This document shows positions 1 to 11,210 of a stretch of 64,000 nucleotides of DNA, piece by piece. The first letter of the stretch is position 1. Every line of letters starts with the position of its first letter. The stretch is from NCBI RefSeq assembly GCF_001767395.1, contig NZ_CP017014.1, positions 248,001 through 312,000 on the forward strand. The letters run 5' to 3'. A model generated the notes under the pieces. That model saw only the letters and a list, made by a program, of their open reading frames with translations, was not told the DNA's origin and did not search any database. Made by a program: the position numbers and the translations under genes. Source of the stretch: Rhodococcus sp. WMMA185 (lineage in GTDB: Bacteria > Actinomycetota > Actinomycetes > Mycobacteriales > Mycobacteriaceae).

Positions 1-1098
1 TCGCGAGCGCCGCTCTACTGGTCGGCACGTCTGACTCTCGTCAACCGCGTGGAAGACCTCGCCGCCTTCGATGCGGTGTTTTCTGCGGTGTTCGACGACG
101 CGCTCGTATCCCTGGATCCGGTCGCACGCCGCGTGGCGCCGGGGCGGGAGACCTCGCTGGCCGGTATCCATGGCGGACGCGATCGTGGCGACGAGGAGGT
201 CGAGGACGTCGAGGGCGTGCCGTGGGTGACCCGACCGACGGTGACCGGCGGCGGGTCCGTCGAGGAACTCGACGATGTGCTCACCGCTGTGCCGGACACC
301 CTACCCAGCCGTCTCGCCGCAATGGCGGACGAACCCTTCGCGCGGTTCGATGCCGACGATCTCAGGCTCCTTGGATCATGGCTCGAGCAGGCCACCGCCC
401 GATGGCCGCGCCGCCGTGCCCGCCGCCGCGAAGTGCACCGCCGTGGTCGGCGTATCGACTTGCGCGCCACCATGAATCGGTCGAGGGCCACGGGTTGGGA
501 ACCGGTGGTCCTTGCGAGATCGCGCACCCGGACCCGCCCGCGTCGCATCGTGATGCTCTGTGACGTGAGCCGATCGATGCAGCCATACGCGGCAATCTAT
601 CTGCACCTCATGCGGGCAGCCGTGCAGCGGCCGAGCGCGGGTCGACCGGAGGTGTTCGCCTTTTCCACTTCCCTGACGCGCCTGACGCCGGTGCTGTCGC
701 ATCGCAGCGCCGAGACCGCGGTCGAGAGGGCGAACGAGAAGGTGGCCGACCGGTTCGGCGGCACCCATATCGCCGGCAGCCTGGGTGAGCTGCTGGCATC
801 GCCGCACGGCAACGCGTTGCGGGGCGCGCTGGTCGTCATCGCCTCCGACGGATGGGACAGCGACGACCCGGACACTCTCGCACACATGCTGGTACGCATC
901 CGACGGCGTGCGCACAGCGTGGTGTGGCTCAACCCTCGCGCCGGCGACCCCGGCTTCGAGCCGCTCGCCGGATCCATGGCGGCTGCGCTGCCACTCTGCG
1001 ATGCCTTCCTCCCGGCACACTCGCTGTCCGCGCTCCGCGATGCCTTGGACGTGATCGGCCGGGTGGGATCGCAGGGTGTGAGAGTTCCAGGTCGGTAG
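1..1098 (+). CDS. VWA domain protein, CoxE family (5' end outside window)
   Basis: The frame is open from base 1 and has no start of its own, so the N-terminus lies upstream; 365 residues are visible. The C-terminal half is a von Willebrand A domain: a strand ending in the MIDAS-type motif DVSRSM, a conserved T in the FGGTHIAGSL segment, and a SDGWD strand end. The N-terminal half is charged and Arg-rich (RRRARRREVHRRGRR). This layout matches CoxE-like proteins, which in other organisms work with MoxR-type AAA ATPases on metal-enzyme maturation. The usual MoxR partner would be upstream and cannot be seen. The stop codon lies inside a degenerate first copy of the tandem repeat that follows. 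Confidence 0.8.
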   Translation, partial: SRAPLYWSARLTLVNRVEDLAAFDAVFSAVFDDALVSLDPVARRVAPGRETSLAGIHGGRDRGDEEVEDVEGVPWVTRPTVTGGGSVEELDDVLTAVPDTLPSRLAAMADEPFARFDADDLRLLGSWLEQATARWPRRRARRREVHRRGRRIDLRATMNRSRATGWEPVVLARSRTRTRPRRIVMLCDVSRSMQPYAAIYLHLMRAAVQRPSAGRPEVFAFSTSLTRLTPVLSHRSAETAVERANEKVADRFGGTHIAGSLGELLASPHGNALRGALVVIASDGWDSDDPDTLAHMLVRIRRRAHSVVWLNPRAGDPGFEPLAGSMAAALPLCDAFLPAHSLSALRDALDVIGRVGSQGVRVPGR

Positions 1099-1215
1099 GC
1101 TGTGGCGTTTCCACGTCGGTAAGGGTGTGGCGTTTCCACGTCGGTAAAGGTGTGGCGTTTCCACGTCGGTAAAGGTGTGGCGTTTCCACGTCGGTAAAGG
1201 TGTGGCGTTTCCACG
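1077..1215. repeat. 25-bp tandem repeat, about 4.6 clean copies plus one degenerate copy
   Basis: Units beginning tgtggcgtttccacgtcggt start at 1101, 1126, 1151 and 1176, with a truncated fifth at 1201-1215. Units 2-4 are identical; the first differs by one base. A diverged 24-nt copy at 1077-1100 overlaps the end and stop codon of the upstream VWA gene. The unit contains the small inverted repeat GGCGTTTCCACG/CG. No coding role is evident. Confidence 0.9.
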
Positions 1216-1448
1216 CCTAGGGTCCCTGGCCGCGATGGCGCCAATCCCTGAAGCTTGAAGTACATCGCACACGGACCCGCGATTCTCACAAGGAATTCGC
1301 AAGTCGGGCAAGGGAACACCCCATCCCCATCACCGAAACGGTCTCAACGGTGCGGTGGGGTAGCCACTGGATGCGAGACGCAGGCCTCGGCCGTACGGTC
1401 GGGGCTTGGGTCGTGTCTGCAGGCGTCCTTCGGCGACTTCGGTGCTTG

Positions 1449-1490
1449 GTTGCTAGTCCTCTGTTGCTAGTCCTCCGTTGCTAGTCCTCG
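1449..1490. repeat. 14-bp tandem repeat, three copies
   Basis: Three head-to-tail copies of gttgctagtcctcY start at 1449, 1463 and 1477. The third copy covers the last codon and stop (cta, read tag on the minus strand) of the LigD-type polymerase gene. Each unit carries the same minus-strand tag triplet. Confidence 0.75.
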
Positions 1491-2452
1491 GCTCCGCCGT
1501 GATCGGGCCGGCCCTCCGACTCGTCGCGTTCGGCCCATTCCAGGAGTTCCTCGATCGAGTACACCGCATCATCGATTCCCGCGTGCAGGTCGCCGAGTTC
1601 GGCGAAGCGTGCGGGCACGGTCGAGATGGTGAAATCGCGAGGATGCACGTCATCGATCTCGTCCCAGGTGATCGGGGTGGACACCGTCGCATCGGGCACA
1701 CCGCGCACCGAGTAGGCACTGGCGATGGTGTGATCGCGCGCGTTCTGGTTGTAGTCGACGAACAACCTGTGGGGATCGCGGTCCCTGCGCCACCAGGCGG
1801 TCGTCACGTCTTGTGGCGCCCGGCGCTCGACCTCGCGCGCAAAGGCCAGCGCAGCCCGACGGACGTCACCGAACCCCCATTCCGGTCGGATTCGTACGTA
1901 GACATGCACGCCTCTTCCGCCCGAGGTCTTCGGCCACCCCGTCGCGCCGAGTTCGTCGAGTAACTCGTGAACCACCCCGGCAACCCGGCGCACCCTGTCG
2001 AATCCGCACTCGGGCATCGGATCGAGATCGATCCGCCACTCATCGGGACGCTCTACGTCGGCGCGGCGCGAGTTCCACGGGTGGAACTCGACCGTGGACA
2101 TCTGCACTGACCAGATCACGTCCGCCAGATGTGTCACGCACAGTTCGTCGGCGTGACGGTTATACCGGGGAAAGTTCACCCGGACCGTTTGCACCCAGTC
2201 CGGCGCACCGTGCGGTAACCGTTTCTGGTGCACTTTCTCGCCGCTGAGGCCCTCCGGGAAGCGGTGCATCATGCAGGGTCGCTCGAAGAGCGCACGAACG
2301 ATGCCGTCGCCAACGCTGAGGTAGTAGTTCGCGAGATCGAGCTTGGTTGCACCGGTGGCGGGGAAGTAGATCCGCTCGGGATTCGAGATCCGTACCTTCC
2401 GGTCACCGACCTCCAGGGTTACAGCGGGAGACTTGCCCGAGCCGGTCGCCAT
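1481..2452 (-). CDS. Stand-alone LigD-type DNA polymerase/primase domain protein
   Basis: This 323-residue protein is the polymerase module of bacterial NHEJ ligase D without ligase or nuclease domains, like the mycobacterial PolD1/PolD2 proteins. Such enzymes add rNTPs or dNTPs at double-strand break ends and gaps. Visible archaeo-eukaryotic primase motifs are the metal-binding pair D142/D144 in RIDLDP, the nucleotide-binding SGGRGVH at 177-183, and the third acidic residue D233 in FVDYNQN. The N-terminal strand VRISNPERIYFPATG is typical. The C-terminus is acidic (ERDESEGRPDHGGAED). The gene is monocistronic. No Ku or ligase gene is adjacent, so its role in end joining is inferred from family only. 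Confidence 0.92.
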   Translation of the reverse strand: MATGSGKSPAVTLEVGDRKVRISNPERIYFPATGATKLDLANYYLSVGDGIVRALFERPCMMHRFPEGLSGEKVHQKRLPHGAPDWVQTVRVNFPRYNRHADELCVTHLADVIWSVQMSTVEFHPWNSRRADVERPDEWRIDLDPMPECGFDRVRRVAGVVHELLDELGATGWPKTSGGRGVHVYVRIRPEWGFGDVRRAALAFAREVERRAPQDVTTAWWRRDRDPHRLFVDYNQNARDHTIASAYSVRGVPDATVSTPITWDEIDDVHPRDFTISTVPARFAELGDLHAGIDDAVYSIEELLEWAERDESEGRPDHGGAED

Positions 2453-2522
2453 ACAGCCAAGCTAATCAGCTCTCGAGTGCCGTCGGGTGGGTTTTGCGAT
2501 GAGGTCAGGTGGGGTGAGCGCC

Positions 2523-2960
2523 TCACCCGAAGAGAGGTGCGCGACCACCGTTCCACAATTGCTCGGTGACATCGTGGAAACAGACCAGCGTCACCGGGTC
2601 GTCACTTCGGCGCAGGATCGACTGGCTGACCAGTGCGTGCACGGTGGATCCATCGGAGTGGACGAGATCGACCGGTGCGGTCGCGCAGTCTTGGAGGTAT
2701 TCCACTGCAGCCTGACCGGTGGTTGCTTCGCCTCGGGCGAGAATTTCCGCCACCGAGCGTCCACGAAGTGAGTCGAGGGAACGGCCCAGCATGTCCTCGA
2801 ATGCAGTGTTTGCGTGGACGACGGTCCCGTCGTGCTCCACTGCCAGGACAGGAATCGGCAGGCGTCCGAGCAGGACCAGAGCGGGGAGTTGTTCGAGGTA
2901 GCCCATCGGAGAGTCCGGGACAGGCTGCCGTCTGTCCCCGTATTCTGCCTCTGAACTCAC
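2523..2960 (-). CDS. PAS domain protein
   Basis: The 145-residue protein is essentially one PAS sensor fold at about residues 32-130: PIPVLAVEHDGTVVHANTAFEDMLG gives the first strands and helix, and PVTLVCFHDVTEQL the last strand. There is no output domain, so it is probably a protein-interaction or ligand-sensing partner. The ligand and partner are not evident. No neighbour on the same strand is close enough for a firm operon. Confidence 0.8.
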   Translation of the reverse strand: MSSEAEYGDRRQPVPDSPMGYLEQLPALVLLGRLPIPVLAVEHDGTVVHANTAFEDMLGRSLDSLRGRSVAEILARGEATTGQAAVEYLQDCATAPVDLVHSDGSTVHALVSQSILRRSDDPVTLVCFHDVTEQLWNGGRAPLFG

Positions 2961-3964
2961 TGGCTTATCCTTTCAGGAAGTGCATGAACCCGTCAGTCGA
3001 ATCGACTACTTGCTGCGCGGACTATTCGTTGCGGGGCGGCGACTGGACATCTCGTGATCGGTCATGGATCCTGCGCAGTCTACGGATCGAGTTCCGGTCC
3101 TACCCGAGTGATCCGATAACCCGATGCACAGAGCACAACCAGTTCCGGAACTGGGACGCCGAACTTTCCTCCCCATTCTCGGATATAGGGCATGGCCTGC
3201 ACAACCTCGGCAGATTCCAAGGGAGGATCAGCAGATGGTCGGGGCAAGGTTCCCGAACGCGGTGTTGTCCCGGCGCCGAACAATCGTAGGCAATGGGCTT
3301 CGAACACACGCTTGACACTCAACAGCGAGAAATGGGAGAAGTGTTCGCGGTAGCTCATGCCGAATTGGTTGTGTGCGATGTCTGCGCCCATGTCTTCCCC
3401 GACGAGCATGATCGGCGTCTTGCTGGCGAAAACTACTGTGCGGGTGTTGATTCCGAAAACCGACTGATCACAAGTGTGCCGTAGCTTCAATGATAGTGAA
3501 GCGCGAAGTTCAAGTTGTCGACAACGGGTGGGGGCCGTCTGGTTCAGGATCACCCGGATGCGGTCGAGATTCCGCTCGATTGAAACGCCTTGATGCACAA
3601 AGAAACCGGATGCGGACAGCCAAGATCCGAATCGGGTCCGACCGTCGAAGGCGCCTCGCCCTTGCCGAAGGCATCCAAGGCTCATCTATGTGAGAGTCTC
3701 CGATTCCGTCACCATGCCGATGTCCGATCCGGCCGTGCCGGTCGGCCTCGGCCATGGCATCACGGAGACTGATGCTCGGACAGGGTGCGGGCCTTCCGTC
3801 GAGGTGCGGAGCGGCTACGAGTCGTCCACATCCCGGGTCGGTTCATTGCGAATCTCAACATCAGGTAAAGCGTTGTGCTCGAATCCGATACATCCAGCAG
3901 GCGAACTTCTGCCGCCCGGGAAGTCCGGCTCGTCATTCTTATCCAGAATTGTTTCCCCAAAGAC
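2961..3964. other. 1-kb stretch without a convincing gene
   Basis: GC is lower than in the flanks. The longest open frame is 3080-3685 on the minus strand (201 codons, internal ATG start possible near 3318). Its third-position GC is poor: about 12 of 21 codons sampled around 3240-3300 end in G or C, unlike neighbouring genes. Its product matches no family I know. It may be decayed coding sequence or a fast-evolving orphan. I see no repeat, tRNA or transposase remnant. Confidence 0.4.
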
Positions 3965-3993
3965 TTGACCGATTCCAGAAAAGTAGGTAGTAG
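3965..3993 (+). promoter_or_regulatory. Probable furA promoter
   Basis: TTGACC (3965-3970), a 17-nt spacer and TAGTAG (3988-3993) form a sigma-70-like promoter whose start point would fall at or next to the furA ATG at 4001. A purine-rich GTGGAGGT lies just before the ATG. Mycobacterial furA-katG is autoregulated by FurA at an AT-rich site here; the AT-rich stretch from about 3935 is the candidate site (inference). Confidence 0.5.
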
Positions 3994-4000
3994 TGGAGGT

Positions 4001-4444
4001 ATGCCATCCACGTCGGAGTACGCAGCGCTGCTGCGTGGGGCTGAGCTTCGTGTGACCCGCCCCCGGGTCGCGGTGCTCGAAGCGGTTGACGCGCGTCCGC
4101 ATGCCGACACCGAGACGATTTTCGGGGCGGTGCGCACGGTTCTGGAAGGTGTGTCCCGCCAGACCGTATACGACGTGTTGCATGCCGTGACGGCAGTGGG
4201 ATTGGTGCGGCGGATCCAACCGCCTGGCTCCGTTGCTCGCTACGAGTCGCGAGTCGGAGACAACCACCACCACGTCATCTGCCGGTCTTGTGGAGCCATC
4301 GCGGACGTCGACTGTGCAGTCGGCGAGGTTCCCTGCCTGACGGCATCCGACGATCACGGTTTCTCTGTCGAGGAGGCCGAGATCATCTATTGGGGTAGAT
4401 GCCCCGATTGCGCGACGTCATCTAGGCGGCAGCCACATCAATGA
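4001..4444 (+). CDS. furA: Ferric-uptake-type regulator FurA
   Basis: Start at ATG 4001 is chosen because it follows GGAGG and gives 147 residues, the length of mycobacterial FurA. The N-terminal winged helix contains the recognition helix SRQTVYDVLHAV (52-63). The C-terminal half has the metal-binding segment DNHHHVICRSCG (88-98), with CxxC at 94/97 and a second CxxC at 134/137. In actinobacteria FurA represses its own promoter and the downstream katG and is released by peroxide or metal change. The 53-nt gap to katG and shared strand support an operon. An upstream in-frame extension to 3875 lacks a ribosome site and conserved sequence. Confidence 0.93.
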   Translation: MPSTSEYAALLRGAELRVTRPRVAVLEAVDARPHADTETIFGAVRTVLEGVSRQTVYDVLHAVTAVGLVRRIQPPGSVARYESRVGDNHHHVICRSCGAIADVDCAVGEVPCLTASDDHGFSVEEAEIIYWGRCPDCATSSRRQPHQ

Positions 4445-4461
4445 GGCAGTTTTACCCATGA

Positions 4462-6720
<2,259 letters not shown>

Positions 6721-6734
6721 TCACTCCCAACCCG

Positions 6735-6781
6735 AACCCCGCACCCGGCGAGTAGATGTCTCGCCGGGTGCGGGGTTTCTT
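6735..6781 (+). terminator. Rho-independent terminator of furA-katG
   Basis: Perfect 18-bp stem 6735-6752 / 6760-6777 (core CCCCGCACCCGGCGAG) with a 7-nt loop, followed by tttct. It also faces the end of the convergent prrB gene at 6798, so it may act for both. Confidence 0.9.
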
Positions 6782-6797
6782 GCAACCGCCACGGCAA

Positions 6798-8096
6798 TCA
6801 CCGCGACGCGGCCGCCGGTAGGTCGAGTCGTAGCCGTGCACCGCCGAGTGGGCTGTCGGTCAGTTCGGCGGTGCCTCCGTGCAGGGAGGCTTGTTGTGCG
6901 ATGAGGGCGAGGCCGAGTCCCGATCCGTCGGGGTGGGCGGACGATCCCCGCACGAAACGTTTGAACAGTGTTGCCCTCTCGTGTTCGGGAACACCGATCC
7001 CGTTGTCGTCGACCGTAATCGCGGCACCCCTTTTGTCCCCGGCGATGGTGATCTCGATCCGATCGGCACGTCCGTGCCTGACCGCGTTCGTGATCGCGTT
7101 CTCGAGCACCAGGCGAATCCCCGACGGCAGCCCGCGCATCGACAGCGACCTCGGTGCGGCCAATTCGATGGTCACACCGGTGAGACGACGAGACGATTCC
7201 TGTACGCAGCGGTCGGCAAGTTCCACGAGGTCGAAGTCTTCGTGATCGGCGGCTTCGGACAGTTCTCCCACGGCCAGGCTCTCGAGGTCGGTGAGAGTCA
7301 CCTCGATCTGCCGTTCTGTTGCACGGAGTTCGCTCAGGATCTCGGTGCGTTGCTCGTCTGTGAGACGCATTGTTGCGAGGACTTCGAGGTCGGTGCGCAT
7401 CGAGGTGAGGGGCGTTCGCAACTCGTGAGCCGACACTGCCGCGAAGTCGCGCGCCGAACTCAAAGCCTCGTGGGTTCGTTTCTGAGCCTTGCCTATTCGT
7501 TCGAGCATGTGACGAATGGCATCCGCGAGTTCCTCGGCCTCACGGGCTCCATGGACGTCCGGTAGCGCAGCAGGTAGTGCGTCCCCCACCGTGTGAGTGG
7601 CGGCGGCGAGACGCTCGAGCGGTCTCACTGCCCGCCCCGCCATCAGCCAGCCCAGGCCGGCGGCGACCGCGATGGCGGCGAGTGAGGCTCCCGCCACCCA
7701 CCACTGCTGCTCTCGAATTGCGCGGCTGAGGGCATCTTCGGGAATAGAGACCGCGACGTATGCGTCGTTGACGCCCGCGACCGGGACGTCGCGTAGGCGT
7801 ACTTCCCTGCCGTCGATGACTTCAGTCCGCACCGAATCGAAGTAGTCCGGTGTAGCCGGCGGTTCCGGCAACACCAGGGTGTACCCCTCGGAGGGCACGG
7901 TGTACCCCTGGGAGGGAATCCCGGTAACGGTGCTCAACGACACCGAATCCAGGGTGTTGTCGAGTTGCTCGGACCCGTTGACTCGCAGGAAGACAGCGAA
8001 GGCCACACCGATCGCGGCGATAACGATCGCGGCAGCGAGCGCAGAGACAAGTGCGACACGGGCACGTAGTGACAGCGAACGTCGACGCGTACTCAT
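6798..8096 (-). CDS. prrB: Sensor histidine kinase PrrB
   Basis: The 432-residue membrane kinase has a TM helix at about 14-38, an extracytoplasmic sensor region, and a second TM at about 133-153. A HAMP-like linker follows. The HisKA box [10 protein letters not shown] carries H224. Later come the N box ([12 protein letters not shown]) and G box ([16 protein letters not shown]). The start ATG at 8096 overlaps the stop of prrA by 4 bp (ATGA), so translation is coupled. Sequence and pairing match mycobacterial PrrAB, an essential system there linked to respiration and nitrogen responses; that role is inferred by homology. Confidence 0.92.
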   Translation of the reverse strand: MSTRRRSLSLRARVALVSALAAAIVIAAIGVAFAVFLRVNGSEQLDNTLDSVSLSTVTGIPSQGYTVPSEGYTLVLPEPPATPDYFDSVRTEVIDGREVRLRDVPVAGVNDAYVAVSIPEDALSRAIREQQWWVAGASLAAIAVAAGLGWLMAGRAVRPLERLAAATHTVGDALPAALPDVHGAREAEELADAIRHMLERIGKAQKRTHEALSSARDFAAVSAHELRTPLTSMRTDLEVLATMRLTDEQRTEILSELRATERQIEVTLTDLESLAVGELSEAADHEDFDLVELADRCVQESSRRLTGVTIELAAPRSLSMRGLPSGIRLVLENAITNAVRHGRADRIEITIAGDKRGAAITVDDNGIGVPEHERATLFKRFVRGSSAHPDGSGLGLALIAQQASLHGGTAELTDSPLGGARLRLDLPAAASR

Positions 8097-8794
8097 GGCT
8101 GCTCCCGGAGCACGAACCCCACCCCCCGAACGGTGTGAAGCACGCGCGGCATCCCGGCTGCCTCGAGCTTCTTTCGCACATAAGTGACGAAGACGTCGAC
8201 GACGTTCGTGTCGGCGTCGAAGTCGTACCCCCACACCAGTTCCAGTAGCTGGACCCGGCTGAGCACGATCCCGACGTTCTCCGCGAGAACGGCCAGCAGA
8301 TCGAACTCTCGTTTGGTCAGTTCGACGCGTTCGCCGCCGACGTGAACCCGCCGACCCGGAACGTCCACCTCGAGCGCGCCGACCGTGACCGTGCCCGCCG
8401 GTGTGGGCGTGCGCGGCGCCCGGCGTAGCAGGGCCCGCAGGCGGGCCGCGAGTTCGCCGAGTTCGAACGGCTTGGTGAGGTAGTCGTCGGCGCCGGCCTC
8501 GAGTCCCGCGATCCGGTCGCCGACGGTGCTGCGTGCGCTCAGTACACAGACCGGAACATCGTTGCCCATCGCCCGCAGGGCAGTGACCACACCGACACCG
8601 TCAAGCACCGGCATGTTCACATCGAGCACGATGGCATCCGGCCGCGACTCGGTGACAGCCCGGAGCGCGGAGGCTCCGTCCTCGGCGGTCTCGAGTTCGA
8701 AACCGGACAGTCGGAGCCCCCGCGTCAGGGAAGACAAGACCTTGGGGTCGTCGTCGACGAGCAGGATGCGGGCACTGTCAGTCATTCGTCCCAT
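8093..8794 (-). CDS. prrA: Response regulator PrrA
   Basis: OmpR/PhoB-type regulator of 233 residues. The receiver domain has the acidic triad start DDD (14-16), phospho-acceptor D58 in [12 protein letters not shown], and K in [11 protein letters not shown]. The DNA-binding winged helix ends with [17 protein letters not shown] and [10 protein letters not shown]. It is very close to M. tuberculosis PrrA ([18 protein letters not shown] and [14 protein letters not shown] are shared in type). A second ATG three codons in (8785) is an alternative start; neither has an obvious ribosome site. First gene of a two-gene operon. Confidence 0.94.
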   Translation of the reverse strand: MGRMTDSARILLVDDDPKVLSSLTRGLRLSGFELETAEDGASALRAVTESRPDAIVLDVNMPVLDGVGVVTALRAMGNDVPVCVLSARSTVGDRIAGLEAGADDYLTKPFELGELAARLRALLRRAPRTPTPAGTVTVGALEVDVPGRRVHVGGERVELTKREFDLLAVLAENVGIVLSRVQLLELVWGYDFDADTNVVDVFVTYVRKKLEAAGMPRVLHTVRGVGFVLREQP

Positions 8795-8815
8795 GATGCC
8801 TGCATCCGCTGGCTG

Positions 8816-9289
8816 TTAGCAGGGATTCACGGCGCGGATCGCCTGGTCGGGGGTGACCTCGATGAGGTTCCAGTCGCCGCCCGGCAAACCGGCTCCGGGG
8901 CCTGTCTCGGTGATCTCGACTGCAACCCCGTCTTCCACGTTGTACTTCTGGACGGTGCCATCGGGGTACATGAGCTGCATCTCCCCTGGGCCATTCCCGG
9001 GCTCGGCGTACCTGATCTCCCCGTTTTCAAAGTCGAAATTCTGGATGATGCCGTCAGGTTGCATGATATGTGCCTCCCCCGAAGGGATCGCCCGTTCGAG
9101 GTACTGGCAGCCGTCGATGCGGTCGGGTGCTGCCGCCGGGGCGAACGAGCCGACCACTGTAGGGGAACTGCTCCCGATCGGGTTCTGGGCCCAGGCGACG
9201 CCGGGAACCGCGATCGTGGCCGCACCGAGGCAGGCTGCGGCGATCGCGGTCCGGCGTCGGGCCGCGCTGCTGAAACTGGCAATTCTCAT
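8816..9289 (-). CDS. Secreted protein of unknown function
   Basis: Start at ATG 9289 follows GAGGAG and gives 157 residues with an Arg-rich N-region, a hydrophobic core (IAAACLGAATIAVPG) and an AWA cleavage site near residue 35. The mature part is acidic and contains two similar segments, MQPDGIIQNFDFENGE and MYPDGTVQKYNVEDG, which look like a duplicated beta-hairpin of the MxPDGxxQ type. One Cys pair (near the start of the mature part and the last residue) could form a disulfide. It lies 22 nt upstream of prrA on the same strand, so the two may be cotranscribed. No known family recognised. Confidence 0.75.
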   Translation of the reverse strand: MRIASFSSAARRRTAIAAACLGAATIAVPGVAWAQNPIGSSSPTVVGSFAPAAAPDRIDGCQYLERAIPSGEAHIMQPDGIIQNFDFENGEIRYAEPGNGPGEMQLMYPDGTVQKYNVEDGVAVEITETGPGAGLPGGDWNLIEVTPDQAIRAVNPC

Positions 9290-9430
9290 GGGTGAACTCC
9301 TCGTTCTTGTGGGCCCCCGTGGCTTCCACACCGAAGAAGTTATGTGCCCAAAACTGCGGCCTCATTGGTGGATTCTTAGAGGTCGATGAGAATCGCCGTC
9401 GGCTCGAACAGGCGCGCGGCCGCCCACGAA

Positions 9431-10297
9431 TCAGGCCGCACCGAGCAAGGGCTCCATAATCTGCTGGGCGATTGTCTGGAGAGCCTCGGTGGGGACATCG
9501 GACTCATGGGCGCGGCGCACTGCCATGGCGAGTCGGTCAGCGGTCTCGTTCAGCAGATGCCCGTCGTGCCCGCGGACCCATGAGAGGCGTATTTCGCGAC
9601 CCCGCATCGCCTCGTGGATACGATCCACTGTTGCCTTCACGCCACCGCAAGACCGCAACGGTCGCGGGTTCTGCAGCACACCGAGGTGCTCGAGCGCCGG
9701 TTGGCTGTCGGTGAGGATGTGCAGCCGGCGATCCTCGAACCTTACGATCGCGAGTTCGATCGCGAGCAATTCGCCTTCGAGGATGGTCGCGACTTTCGGG
9801 ACCATCCTCTGATAGCGGACGCCTTCCTCGCTGACGCAAGCCACGCCGACTCCCCGGCGGCGTGACTTGGAAGCATCGGTGGCGACCGTCAGTTCCGGCA
9901 GAGCCGCGATCCGTTCGCGCTCGCGCTCCTCGAGCGCGGCCTCCTGGTCGCGGCTGTCGGCATCGAGGACGTCGAGCGCCGCGAGCGTGAGTTCCAGGAC
10001 AGCCGAGCGGTTGGCTCCGACGAGCGATACCGAAGGGAAGGCGTCGACAACCCCGCTGATCTCCTTGCGGAGTGTGCTGTCGGTGATGTGGAGGAGAATC
10101 GGTTCCGACGTCGCGGCCGAGATCTCGAGGAGCAGGGTGAAGGCATCGAGTCCGGCCCCGTAGTAGGACGCATCACTCGCGTCGTCGTAGACGAACAGCT
10201 GTGTCTCGATCGCGCGATCGGACCACCATGCGGCGACCGCGCGGGCCGGTTCGACACGGGGACCTTGATTTCTGCGGAGGTGGATGACGGCAAGCAC
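9431..10297 (-). CDS. RNase H-fold protein with an N-terminal extension
   Basis: The start GTG at 10297 has AAGGAG at ideal distance upstream. The protein has 288 residues. Residues about 136-262 are an RNase HI-type domain with all four acidic positions: D141 (TDASKS), E176 (GELLAIELA), D197 (TDSQ) and D254 (NETADRLA), plus a RGHDGH segment. The first 135 residues resemble a second alpha/beta domain (LLHITDSTLRKEI) without recognisable catalytic residues. It could hydrolyse RNA in RNA-DNA hybrids. No toxin, phage or retroelement gene is adjacent, so its cellular role is open. Confidence 0.8.
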   Translation of the reverse strand: MLAVIHLRRNQGPRVEPARAVAAWWSDRAIETQLFVYDDASDASYYGAGLDAFTLLLEISAATSEPILLHITDSTLRKEISGVVDAFPSVSLVGANRSAVLELTLAALDVLDADSRDQEAALEERERERIAALPELTVATDASKSRRRGVGVACVSEEGVRYQRMVPKVATILEGELLAIELAIVRFEDRRLHILTDSQPALEHLGVLQNPRPLRSCGGVKATVDRIHEAMRGREIRLSWVRGHDGHLLNETADRLAMAVRRAHESDVPTEALQTIAQQIMEPLLGAA

Positions 10298-10637
10298 GGT
10301 ATCTCCTTCTGGTCGGGGTTCAAGTGCGCCACACACACTGCCCGAGATGTACGACAACCGCGAGAGGAAATTTGATCGCCGAGTGGTCGGGAGATATCGG
10401 GACACGTTCGCGTTCAAGGTGATCGTGAACGCTTCGGTGCGGTATTGTTTTTCGGCTGTCCCCTCATCTCGAAAGCGGTGAGGCACTCATCCGTTTGAAG
10501 GGAACCCGTTCGCCGTCGACTTGATTCAGGACAAGCGTGAGGCTTCCCCGCACAAGTCATCGAACTGTCGGCGGTCACTGGCACCTTCCATCCAGTCGGC
10601 GTGGATCACCGAACCACCTCGGTACACAAGGAGCGCA
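10298..10637. other. Divergent intergenic region with a small inverted repeat
   Basis: 340 bp between two divergent genes. The only clear structure is GCGTTCA (10410-10416) and TGAACGC (10426-10432), a 7-bp-arm inverted repeat with a 9-nt spacer that could be an operator. No gene is seen. Confidence 0.4.
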
Positions 10638-11066
10638 ATGAAGTTCATCAGCCCATATCTCAGAGTCGTTGCCGGGTTCTTCGCCGCAATCTTCACCTGG
10701 ATGGCAGTCGACAGCGTCGTCCAAGGCGATTTCAGTTTGGTGGTGACCGCGCTTCTGTTTGCTGTGGGGCTGTGGTATCTCGCGGTCGGCAAACCTATCC
10801 GCGATCATTTCGCTCGTATCAAGGCTGAGAAAGATGCCCTTGCCGCAAGGGCTCAGGCTGGCCACGAGGCGTTCCTGGCAGGAGACACGTCGGTCGCATT
10901 CGCGACTCCGCCTGAGACGCCGGCAAAGAAGCCCGTTCGGAAAGGCGTTGTGGTTGCGTCCTTGGTCGCAGCCGCGCTGATTTTGATTGGCGTCATGGGT
11001 GACATCAGCGGTGAGTCCGACGATGCATCATCTCAGTCGCCTTCTGACACTGCTGCGACGCCCTAG
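10638..11066 (+). CDS. Small membrane protein of unknown function
   Basis: ATG 10638 follows AAGGAG at 10628-10633. The 142-residue product has two adjacent N-terminal TM helices (about 6-27 and 32-51), a charged linker (RIKAEKDALAARAQAGHEAF), a KKPVRKG stop-transfer-like patch, a third TM (VVVASLVAAALILIGVM), and an acidic Ser-rich tail. No enzymatic motif is visible. It is monocistronic as far as the sequence shows. Confidence 0.75.
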   Translation: MKFISPYLRVVAGFFAAIFTWMAVDSVVQGDFSLVVTALLFAVGLWYLAVGKPIRDHFARIKAEKDALAARAQAGHEAFLAGDTSVAFATPPETPAKKPVRKGVVVASLVAAALILIGVMGDISGESDDASSQSPSDTAATP

Positions 11067-11210
11067 CCGGCGGTTGCTCACCCCCGGACTCGAGTACATA
11101 GCAGCCGATGGTTCATCCTCTGCCTCCCGCTTGACCTCGCTTGTGTGGCACAGCGACCTGCCGGATCCTCAGCTCGCAGCAGGCGCGCGGTTGTCACCGA
11201 TCCCGTAGAT

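Noticed and set aside
3080-3685. 201-codon minus-strand open frame as a real gene
   Set aside because: Poor third-position GC, no family match, no ribosome site before the first Met. Kept only as an unexplained stretch.
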